DNA from: Podochytrium sp. JEL0797
Lineage: Eukaryota > Chytridiomycota > Chytridiomycetes > Chytridiales > Chytriomycetaceae
Direction of reading: 5' to 3'
Assembly: GCA_027596195.1 (NCBI GenBank)
Contig: JADGJG010000614.1
Location: 1 to 15,647 of the forward strand
Length of the DNA: 15,647 nucleotides
Positions 8,681 to 15,647 of the stretch are shown piece by piece. Both the position numbers and the translations under genes were made by a program. Below the pieces are notes generated by a model. That model searched no databases, was not told the DNA's origin, and saw only the letters and a program-made list of their open reading frames with translations. The first letter of the stretch is position 1, and every line of letters starts with the position of its first letter.

Positions 8681-8761
8681 TGTATATTCCTTGGCGCGTC
8701 TCGCATCATGAAAAAACACGTGCTGAAGCACAATGGTGTGCATTCTTTTGGATGGGTTGTA
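8681..8761 (-). pseudogene. Fragment of the kinase last exon
   Basis: Read on the minus strand it gives YNPSKRMHT, then QHVFFHDARR and AKEY. These match [19 protein letters not shown] and AKEY in the last exon of the kinase at 10463-10347. About 20 bp are missing relative to the full exon. It ends at the junction with the second duplication unit, so it marks the right end of the duplicated block. Confidence 0.8.
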
Positions 8762-9022
8762 AATATGTTAACATGTGCAAAAGCGTTAAGCAGGATGATG
8801 AGGGGTCTTTGTTCTCCGGTAAACAGCCCATAGCGCCAATCAGGATGAAAACGACGACAATGGGAATATTTGCACAAACATGTTATAGTTCCAGCGAGAG
8901 TGGAGACAATGGAAGAGCCGGTGCAGACAATGGGGGTGACCTATTCCTTTGTTTTCAAAAGTACGAAGCTGGGCCCCGCAAATAAAAAAGTCCACCCAAA
9001 TATTTGTTTATAAATCGTACAT

Positions 9023-10147
9023 ATGCTTTTCTGCAACTTCCTCACATCTGTTCTCTCGTTGGCCAGTGTCGCCGTGTCTCTTCCAATCGAACGCGACCCG
9101 GCTCCAGAATTGAACGCCATCCGTGACCCTTCCAACCTCCAACAGGTTCCAGGGTCCAGCCACCAGATGGTTCCTGCACAGAAACTCGACCCTGCCAACC
9201 TCCAGCCGGTTCCAGCGTCCAGCCACCAGATGGGTCCTCAACAGAAACGCGACCCTGCCAACCTCCAACAGGTTCCAGGGTCCAGCCACCAGATGGTTCC
9301 TGCACAGAAACTCGACCCTGGCAACCTCCAGCAGGTTCCAGCGTCCAGCCACCAGATGGGTCCTCAACAGAAACGCGACCCTGGCAACCACCAGCAGGTT
9401 CCAGCGTCCAGCCACCAGATGGGTCCTCAACAGAAACGCGACCGTGGCAACCACCAGCAGGTTCCAGCGTCCAGCCACCAGATGGGTCCTCAACAAAAAC
9501 GTGACCCTGGTAACCGCCAGCAGGCTCCAGAGTCCAGCCACCAGATGCGTCCTCCACAGAAACGCGACCCATCCAGCCACCAAATTAGTCCTCTAGACAA
9601 TAGACAAGGCGGTTCCATTGGCCCATCACCGTCGTGACATTCAAAAACGCGACTTGGGTGGATGGGTTCCTTGCTCGGCTGCTGCGGGGGGTCCCGGCAC
9701 ACTTGTATCGACTTCCATGACTGTGAACGGACACTCGGCGAGTTCCATTGATTCTTCTAAATCGAGTATTGTGATTTCTGGGACGGGGGTGACTACGAAA
9801 GCTCTTGCGAATGGGCCTGGGGGCGTTTCTCCGAGTGTGATTATGGTGGGAAGGGGTTGTGTGTTTTTTGGGGCGATTTGTCAGAGTTTTAGTGTGGTGA
9901 GTTTTTTTGTTTGGGTTCCTTTTTTTTGGTTTCTTGGTACTGATATTTGGGTTGAGGATAGACGGACCCTGTCCCCGCTTGTGTCCCGACTTCCACGTAC
10001 AATTGTTTGAATGGCGTGTCCACCATTACGATTCCAAAGCCTTCAGTTGCGATTGCGGGGGCTACTGCCGTTGTGGAGGTTAAGGTCTTGAATGGGGACG
10101 GGAGTGTGTTTTCTTGCATGACGAATTCGGCGCTTGCAGTGAATTGA
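9023..10147 (+). CDS. ML-domain protein 3 with repeat pro-region, frame broken
   Basis: The gene has a signal peptide (MLFCNFLTSVLSLASVAVS), seven 21-residue repeats, then an ML domain nearly identical to gene 2. The frame through the repeats runs to TGA at 9635. The ML frame (AVPLAHHRRDIQKRDLGGW) is one base out of register with it. The break must lie between 9597 and 9634, because the ML frame has TAG at 9594. With the break ignored, exons 9023-9896 and 9962-10147 (65 bp intron) would encode about 352 residues with six ML-domain Cys. Taken literally, the DNA encodes a 204-residue secreted repeat protein only. There is no GT-AG intron that explains the shift. It is either an assembly error, a pseudogene, or a gene now making only the repeat precursor. 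Confidence 0.7.
9125..9598 (+). repeat. 63 bp coding minisatellite (21-residue Lys-Arg repeats)
   Basis: Seven complete units span 9125-9565 and a partial one follows. The consensus is D-P-x-N-x-Q-Q-V-P-x-S-S-H-Q-M-x-P-x-Q-K-R/L. Units 2, 4, 5, 6 and 7 end Lys-Arg; units 1 and 3 end Lys-Leu. Units 1-2 and 3-4 are near copies of each other as pairs, so a 126 bp higher-order step preceded later 63 bp expansions. Each Lys-Arg precedes Asp, the context expected for Kex2-like cleavage. Confidence 0.9.
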
Positions 10148-10346
10148 TTGTGCGAGTTTTTAATTTAAACTTTAATATACCCACCCACATTAAATGCATT
10201 TAAAACGTTATATTACAACACAACAACAAAACCCAAGAGTGGCAGCAGTGAAAGAGCCGTCAGGTATCAATGAAAAAAGGATACATAAATATACAGTCCA
10301 AAATAAAAACGCTCTCGTACGCGCGCGTGCACCAGCTTATGGCGCT

Positions 10347-11979
10347 TCAGAACATGTATTCCTTGGCCCACTCCATATAACCATGTCTTACGTCGTGGAA
10401 AAACACGTGCGAAATCACGTGGTACGTGTGGATTCTTTTGGTCGGGTCGTATGTGAGGAATCCCTGTTTTTTCGAGCGCGAAAATAATTAGAAACTTGGA
10501 AAATGTGTGTAAGGAAGTTCGGGTTTGGGGATCACACCTTTAGCAGATCTCTGGCGTGTGGGTACCGTTCGAAAAACTCGCCGAACCGGCTGTCGAGGGA
10601 CTTGCGGGGGATGAGTTTCGCTTGGATGGTGATGTCGGAGGGTGTGAAGGGGAAGTCTCCGGGAGCGGGTTGGCCGAGGGTTCTAATTTCAATTTTGCGA
10701 AGCGATTCGTAAGGCGTTTTTTGAGGGAGATGAGGATGTGAACTTGGGGTTGGCTTACTCAATCATTTCTTTTTGGACGTGGATTTCGGAGAGGCCAGTA
10801 AAGAGGGGTCCACCCAAAAGGATTTCTAAAAGAAAAACAGCATTCAATAATGAAAATAAAGAAAAACGGGGGACGCGAAAAAGAGAACGGTTACCACCAA
10901 AAATACAACCCAAACTCCATACATCAATCTCAAACGAATACGACTTTTCTTGGTACACCTCTCCTTGGAAAAACACTTCTGGCGCGCGGTATCGAATCGT
11001 TTGGACGTTTGGGGAGTAAGGTTTGGCGGGGCAAGTGTGGATACGGGCGAGGCCGAAATCAATGAGTTTGACGGTCACGTCGCCCGTGTTGAGGTGGCGG
11101 GGTGCGTTTGCGACGAGAATGTTGTCGGGTTTGAGGTCGCGGTGGAGGATTCCGTGGTCGCTGAGGAAGGCGAGGGCGAGGGCGACTTGGAAGGTGACGT
11201 GCTGTTGTGTGTGTTTTGGGTGAGTGTGCATGAGAGTGTGCGTTGCTTTACAATTCCCATATAACTTGTTCCCTTCGCTTTCTACGCGTTCTATCGTCCG
11301 ATCATGCGCTTTCGCGCATTGACATCCGCAATTCCCACACAACTTGTTCGCTACGCTCACGCTCTCCCTGCGCTTCGGGCCGCATACAGCGCGCTGCCGC
11401 GCTCGGTGCACTTTGGTTCGCGACGCGTCGGTTCGCTTCGCTCACTCTCTCGCGACTCGCACCCACCTTGACCTGCATCAAATTCCTCCCGGGGAGGGAA
11501 GCACACCCCGGCTCCCCCCTCACCTCCCCCCACTCCTGCATCAAATCGGACAACCCAAACTGCACGTAATCAAACGCGAGGTACACGTATTCGCTGTCTG
11601 AACCGTAATCCAGCAACTCAAGCAGGAAAGGGAAACGGGATTGTGTGATGGCGAGGGACAGGTCTTGCAGAAGAATGAGTTCGCGGATGTAGGTTTGTGG
11701 GATTGAGTCTCCTCTGGGTTGTTTTTTGATGGCGACTTTGTGGGAGTCTTTTGCGCGGGTTGCGCGGAAGACGAGGCCGTCTGTTTGTTTGTTTGATTGA
11801 ATAAATAAATAAATAAAGAAATAAATAAATAAATAATAGTTACAGGCCCCCTTTGCTGAGTGGTCGTTGTCACACATATAGCTGTCTCTGAGGCCCCTTC
11901 CGGTGCGGGCGAGATAAGCCGGGATGTGTTGGGGTTGATGAGGCAGTGGCGACGAAGTCTTGTTTGCGTGTCCGAGCAT
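10347..11979 (-). CDS. CDK-like CMGC protein kinase, six exons
   Basis: Exons 11979-11844, 11780-11473, 11201-10895, 10825-10759, 10682-10538 and 10463-10347 give about 359 residues and TGA. Catalytic landmarks are KGAYGLVF (P-loop, first Gly replaced by Ala), VAIKK (Lys 64), the C-helix [15 protein letters not shown] (168-175), DFGLAR (196-201), RYRAPEV and DVWSLGC. Ser 211 sits where the T-loop Thr is phosphorylated in CDKs, and IRYRAPE replaces the usual LWYRAPE. I placed the second donor at ATGCAG|GTCAAG because it restores a normal alphaD-alphaE length ahead of [10 protein letters not shown]. An alternative donor 51 nt earlier (GGGGAG|GTGAGG) is also in phase. The subfamily is not clear; a cyclin partner is inferred only from the family. 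Part of its last exon is duplicated at 8681-8761. Confidence 0.85.
11251..11357 (-). repeat. Direct repeats inside the long kinase intron
   Basis: Two 29 bp copies starting CAATTCCCA and ending near ACTTGTTC plus TCGCT/ACGCT lie at 11251 and 11329. They sit inside a 271 bp intron (11202-11472), the longest in the window and unusually rich in CG-containing steps. Related GTGAGCG-AGCGAAC strings occur nearby on the minus strand. This could be a decayed repetitive element or introner. Confidence 0.5.
11800..11837. repeat. AATA tetranucleotide microsatellite
   Basis: Eight or so ATAA units with one G interruption fill most of the 63 bp first intron of the kinase. On the coding strand this reads TATT/TTAT repeats upstream of the CAG acceptor. 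Confidence 0.9.
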
Positions 11980-12074
11980 TTTTTGTTTTTTTGTTTTTTT
12001 GTTTGGACACCCTTTTTTTCTCCTTCTTCTATCCAGTGACAAATACAGTTTTGATTCCCTTGTTTTTTCGATGC

Positions 12075-12179
12075 CTTTGTTCTCTTTCTGAGCATTGTTC
12101 TTGTTGTTCCCTTTTGTGTCCCTTTGTTCCGATTGCTCCTCTTCTGAGCATTGTTCTCTGCCACAAAACCCCTATAAAA
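12075..12179 (+). promoter_or_regulatory. Divergent kinase/ML4 promoter with TATA box and repeated 16-mer
   Basis: The 254 bp between the kinase start (11979) and ML gene 4 start (12234) contains TTCTGAGCATTGTTCT twice, at 12086 and 12142. It also has CTTTGTTC-type motifs near both copies and TATAAAA at 12173. The TATA box lies 55 bp before the ML4 ATG, a plausible core promoter distance. The repeats may be binding sites for an activator shared by the two genes; that is inference. Confidence 0.5.
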
Positions 12180-12233
12180 CGACACACCCAAAATGAACTT
12201 TAAACGCTTCATCAAACATCCAAAAAACTAAAC

Positions 12234-12889
12234 ATGAACCTCTCTTCCCTTGCCTTCCTCTCCACCCTCCTTGCTTCTGCTGCCGCACAATGGCAAGCAT
12301 GTCCGGGTTCCACAACGTTTGCCGTCAACAGCATCACTCCCTTGACCATCGGTGGCGGAAATCCGATTAACGTTGCCTTGCAAGGATGGTGAGTTTGTGT
12401 GTGCATAATGACGCATGTGTGTGGGAGAGAGAGAGAGAGAGGGTGGGAGCGTGTCTGTCAGAGAGAACAATGAGACAATGCGACGCGTCTTGAATCCCAA
12501 AAATACTCAACATTCCCTTTTTCAACAAACAGGTACACTGCTACGGTTAACCAAGGCGCTACCCTCACTGTTTCCACTACTGTTTGTACTGGTGGAGGAT
12601 CCGCCAACACGTGTCTCGCGCCCATTTCGCAGACAAAGTCTTTCAACTTTTGCACTTTGCAAGGAGTTTTGTGTCCTGTTGCGGTATGTATTCTCGTTCT
12701 TTACTTGGCCTTTCTTCTAAACCCCTCTCTCTCACCAAGTCTGCTTGGTTCATGCAAAACATGAACTTTCTGATTCCTGGAATCGTGACGCAATCGGGTG
12801 TTCCTGGAAGCGCGACAGTGAGGATCACAGGGGCGGATGGAGCGCTTGTCATGTGTTTGAGCAACGCGTACCTCATGTTTACTGCGTGA
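12234..12889 (+). CDS. ML-domain (NPC2/MD-2-like) protein 4, three exons
   Basis: Exons 12234-12388, 12533-12683 and 12740-12889 join in phase across 144 and 56 bp introns, giving 151 residues and TGA. A clear signal peptide (MNLSSLAFLSTLLASAAA) precedes the mature domain. Six Cys at about 23, 70, 79, 92, 99 and 141 match the three-disulfide plan of NPC2. LCPVA and the late SATVRITGADGALVMC strand pair are family-like. Intron 1 splits the Gly-Trp pair of QGW-YTATV, the same place as in ML gene 1, so those two share recent ancestry. Genes 2 and 3 lack this intron. Intron 1 also holds a GA dinucleotide run (12426-12441). The protein is expected to be secreted or vacuolar and to bind a sterol or phospholipid; the ligand is unknown. 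Confidence 0.85.
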
Positions 12890-13188
12890 ACGACTTGACC
12901 TTGGCCTTTTCGTACCCTTATACCAATGTTGAATTATTTTAATTAAAATCTGTGCTTGTTTGTTTGAATTGGTTTCTTTGTTTCTTTGTGTTGCAACACA
13001 CCGGTTGTGAATATGAAATTTTCTGGTCGCGTTTGGGCACCTCGACCGTTTCGCCATCTCCATTTTAGACAAAAAGAAAAAAACAAACAGGCGAGCACTT
13101 TGCAACGCATCTACTACAGCTACAGCCACAGCCACAGCTACATACTCCTACCACTACTACATCTACTCCTACCACTACTAATTAAAAC
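12890..13188. other. ML4 to nucleoporin intergenic region with CTAC/CACAG repeats
   Basis: ML4's 3' flank (TTAATTAAAA near 12940) is followed by T/G-rich DNA and the nucleoporin leader. Positions 13114-13181 are an imperfect pyrimidine-rich repeat of ACAGCT/ACAGCC and CTACTCCTACCACTA steps ending just before the ATG at 13189. I see no gene here and no obvious TATA box. Confidence 0.6.
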
Positions 13189-15647
13189 ATGGCACTCCTC
13201 GTCTCACTCATCTTCACACTCCTCCTCGCTCTCGCGGTTGTTCTCTGTGTTTCTGGGGTCGCAGCGTACCAGGAAGCACAGCGCGTTGCGTTGGCGAAGA
13301 AGGAGGATCGGTTGAGGGGGTGAGTTGTGTTTTGTCAGGGAGGGAGGGAGGGAGGGGATATTGACTGGTTGTTTTTTTTGGGGACAGACCAAGGCGGAAA
13401 ATCAATCCTGTGCATGTACAGAGGGAGAGGGAGGAACCTGTAAAGAAGGAGGTGAATGCAAATCTGGTCTATTCAGATGGTGAGGAATCAAGTGCGTCCC
13501 AATTCGAATTTCGAACTAAATTCGATGCATCAGTATCGTTCCGATTCAGTCAACAAACCGAACCAACCCAGCAACTTCACGGGCAGCAACCTCACCATCA
13601 AAGCGATATGGACTTTTTTAAGCAGTCGATTAGTCGGAACAAGGATCAGGCCAGGAACATGTTTTCGCAACACAACAACTGGCCGCCTCAGCAACAGCAG
13701 CAGCAGCATTTTCCAAGTCAACAAACGTTTCAACCGCGTGCGGATGTGGCTTTTCAACAGGCATCGCAGATTCAGGTGCGGAGTCAAACGCAGAGACGCG
13801 ATGATCAACCCGTCATGCGGTCGCGGGTGGACATGTCTCCACCGAGGTTGATGAGGGTGGAAAGCAAGTCTGAGGAGGAACCGATGATTTTGGGTGGTGT
13901 GGAGGATGGGGAAGAAGAAGAGGTGGAGTTGATTTCGAAGCGAAAGGTTTGGAGATTTTTCGCGTCGCGTTTTTTTTTAGGTTCGGCTGATGCAACGGGT
14001 TTTTGTTCAGAACGTGAAACGGGTGACGGCGATGGATTCGGATACGCCCATGAGGCATGTTCCTGCGTCGGTTGGCAAAAGGAGAAGACAACAGGATGCG
14101 GGTGGGGCGAATGATTTGGTGAGTCAAATCTCCTTTCGGCGTGTTCGACACAACGTGGAGTTTTATTAACTCCCCGTTTCCTAAACAAAAACAAATAGGC
14201 TGTTCATGAACGGTTGCTTAAAATCCGGAGAGGGGTTGTTGGGCATAGTAACCCTTCCACACCCACGCGCACACCTAATCGCGTTTCCTCCACCCCGCAA
14301 CGGAAGCCGAAGACGCCACCTGCTGTTGCGACTGGAACCAAACGCAAGCAATTCGCGTTCCCGGAGGATGATGATGAAGAAGGGCAAGTGTTGGAGGTGT
14401 TGGAGGGTGTGTTGACGGGGTTGAAGGCGGAAGAAGGGTGGGTTACTCCTGCGAGTTTTAGAATGAGTAAGAGGAGGAGGGCGAATGGGGAGGGGGATGT
14501 GGTTTTGGTTGTGGGGAGGGAGGAGGGAGGGAAGGAGGATCAGGTATGTGCGAGGTTTTTTTTGGGAGGGAGGGGTGGGGTATTGATTTATGGGTTTCAA
14601 GGTTCCTGTGCATGTCAATCCGGCGCCGCAGGTTGCGGCTGTTTCTACATCGAGAGGACGCGTCAAAATGGGGGGTACGCCGTTGAAAGAGTCGCACCGT
14701 GCTTCTTCTGGGGGTGTGTTTGCGGCTCCGACTCCGGTGTTGAGGAAACCCTTGAGAGAGGAGGATGTCGAGAGGCTTGTGGACGAGAAGATTGCGGGGG
14801 CTGAGACGCCGGGGAGGAAGGTTAAGTTTGCGGATGAGGACGGGGGGTGTTTGGAGGCCGGGCCGTCGCCTAGTGTTGGGAAGGTTGGATTGTTTGGTGT
14901 TGGGGGTGTTAAAGATGGTAAGGGGTTGGGGGAGGGGAAGGAGGAGGAGGGGAAGGGGTTGTTGTTTGGTGGGTTGGGGGACAAGGGGAAGGAAACGGAA
15001 GCTGCCGCGAGTTCGGCTTTGTTTGCTGGGTTTGGGACCGTTCCTGAAACGACTAGCGCGGTGGAGGAGAAGAAGGATGTGGCTGCGTCGTCGGCGGGGT
15101 CGTCGTTGTTTGCTGGGATTGGGGCGGGTCCTGCTACGACTGCCGCGGTGGAGGAGAAGAAGGATGCGCCTGCTGTGCCGGCGGTTCCGTCGTTCAGTGG
15201 ATTTGGATCGGCGAGTGCTTCCACGGGGACAAAGGTGGATGAGGCGAAGGCTGCGCCGGCTGCGTCGTTTTCGTTTGGGGCTGCTCCATCTCCTTCTCCC
15301 GCCACTGCTTCTACTACCACACCTGTGGCCGCGCCTGTTTCTGGAGGATTCAGTTTTGGGGCGTTGAGCACACCGGAGGCGACCAAGACGGCCGAGAAAC
15401 CTGCTGCGTCGAGTGGAGGGTTTTCGTTTGGAGATTCGAAGGCGGCTTCTACTCCTGCGACCGAAGCCGTGAAGCCTGCTGCTGTTGGCGGGTTCAACTT
15501 TGGAGGTGCGAGTGCGAGTGTGGTGACGGCGGAGGTGGCGAAACCTGCAAGTGGGTCGTCGTTTTCGTTTGGGGACGTGACGAAACTAGGAACGAGCTTG
15601 GGTGGGGAAGCGGTGAAGCCCGCGGCGACGGAGGCGGCGGCGGGATC
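13189..15647 (+). CDS. Membrane-anchored FxFG nucleoporin-like protein, 3' truncated by window
   Basis: Exons 13189-13319, 13388-13946, 13981-14118, 14199-14543 and 14602 to the end join in phase, giving at least 739 residues with no internal stop. Introns are 68, 34, 80 and 58 bp. Residues 4-26 are a hydrophobic anchor (LVSLIFTLLLALAVVLCV). Next comes a Gln-rich region (residues 90-170), an acidic patch, basic stretches (GKRRRQQ, TKRKQF, SKRRRAN) that could be nuclear localisation signals, and RKVKFADED. The C-terminal 250 residues carry FG motifs: LFGVG, LFGGLG, LFAGFG, FSGFG, FSFGAA, FSFGAL, FSFGDS, FNFGGA, FSFGDV. FxFG repeats bind karyopherins at nuclear pores. An anchor plus FxFG tail recalls metazoan POM121, while fungal Nup1/Nup60-type proteins use amphipathic helices. 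Signal-anchor function and exact orthology are inferred. Confidence 0.75.
13338..13357 (+). other. G-quadruplex motif in nucleoporin intron 1
   Basis: Five G-runs of three or more separated by single A residues lie inside the 68 bp intron, on the coding strand, so the pre-mRNA could fold too. Confidence 0.7.
14564..14580 (+). other. G-quadruplex motif in nucleoporin intron 4
   Basis: GGGAGGGAGGGGTGGGG lies in the 58 bp intron on the coding strand: four G-runs with one-base loops, the tightest class of quadruplex motif. Confidence 0.7.

Larger units (their letters stand above)
7094..8761. repeat. Tandem duplication, unit 1
   Basis: Unit 1 is homologous to 8790-10451. Shared landmarks in the same order are AGCAGGATGATGAG (7099/8789), the GCCAATCAGGAT block, the whole ML gene including its 65 bp intron, and the last kinase exon. 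The 3' halves of the ML genes look about 95% identical by eye; flanks and pro-regions have diverged with indels. Unit 1 carries roughly 350 bp between its ML gene and kinase scrap that unit 2 lacks. Confidence 0.75.
8790..10451. repeat. Tandem duplication, unit 2
   Basis: This is the second head-to-tail unit. It contains ML gene 3 and runs into the intact kinase gene. The junction with unit 1 lies in 8762-8789. Because only unit 2 continues into a whole kinase, the ancestral order was ML gene followed by a convergent kinase gene. Unit 1 arose by copying up to within the kinase's final exon. Confidence 0.7.

Noticed and set aside
9008..9583. Repetitive antisense ORF of 191 codons across the minisatellite
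   Set aside because: Any frame of a 63 bp repeat without stops stays open; the signal peptide and ML domain are on the plus strand.
11202..11411. Kinase ORF reading through the long intron as an Arg/Cys-rich N-terminal part
   Set aside because: It is not kinase-like; splicing to the exon at 11473-11780 gives a continuous catalytic domain.
11800..11837. AATAAA repeats as plus-strand poly(A) signals
   Set aside because: They are a microsatellite inside an intron of the minus-strand kinase, with no plus-strand gene ending there.
1566..11979. Cyclin and kinase in one window as a cognate pair
   Set aside because: They lie 9 kb apart, and the kinase lacks clear Pho85 features; linkage proves nothing.
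13947..14114. Read-through of the 34 bp nucleoporin intron to TGA 14112
   Set aside because: Splicing yields a basic, in-phase sequence continuous with the next exon; the read-through peptide is Cys/Gly-rich and stops.
14181..15497. Antisense ORF of 438 codons
   Set aside because: It mirrors the G-rich codons of the FG nucleoporin exons, crosses its introns and has no recognisable motif.

Overview
The window is eukaryotic nuclear DNA, most likely from an early-diverging, flagellated (zoosporic, chytrid-like) fungus. Genes are compact and carry short GT-AG introns (most 50-110 bp). AATAAA signals lie just after several stops. The gene content fits this placement: a Pcl-type cyclin is a fungal hallmark, a SPAG8-like protein belongs to motile axonemes, and there are secreted ML/NPC2-like proteins, a CMGC kinase and an FxFG nucleoporin. 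The taxonomic placement is inference; no rRNA or marker gene is present. I read every exon join by eye from splice sites and phase.

Left third (1-4.8 kb). A T22C23 homopolymer lies beside a broken secreted Cu/Zn superoxide dismutase (minus strand). It is followed by a Pcl-like cyclin (plus), a five-exon acidic protein with C-terminal membrane segments (minus), and a SPAG8-like axonemal protein (plus). The last two may start only 29 bp apart, divergently.

Middle (4.8-10.2 kb). An unidentified 271-residue gene lies on the minus strand, with a second damaged copy of its 3' end just downstream. Then come three ML-domain (NPC2/MD-2-like) genes on the plus strand. The second and third sit in a head-to-tail tandem duplication of about 1.7 kb, whose first unit also keeps a scrap of the kinase gene's last exon. 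Their N-terminal halves are secreted pro-regions with basic sites before Asp. In the third gene the pro-region is seven 21-residue repeats, five ending in Lys-Arg, like a Kex2-processed peptide precursor. A one-base frame break separates those repeats from the ML domain.

Right third (10.3-15.6 kb). A six-exon CDK-like kinase (minus) faces a fourth ML gene (plus) across a 254 bp promoter with a TATA box and a duplicated 16-mer. The last gene runs off the window: an N-terminal membrane anchor, a Gln-rich region, basic stretches and at least ten FG motifs. This resembles a membrane-anchored FxFG nucleoporin (POM121/Nup1/Nup153-like).

The main points for follow-up are the ML cluster with its Kex2-like repeat pro-region, the membrane-anchored FG nucleoporin, an 18-nt candidate intron, and recurrent single-base frame breaks that are either assembly errors or real gene decay.
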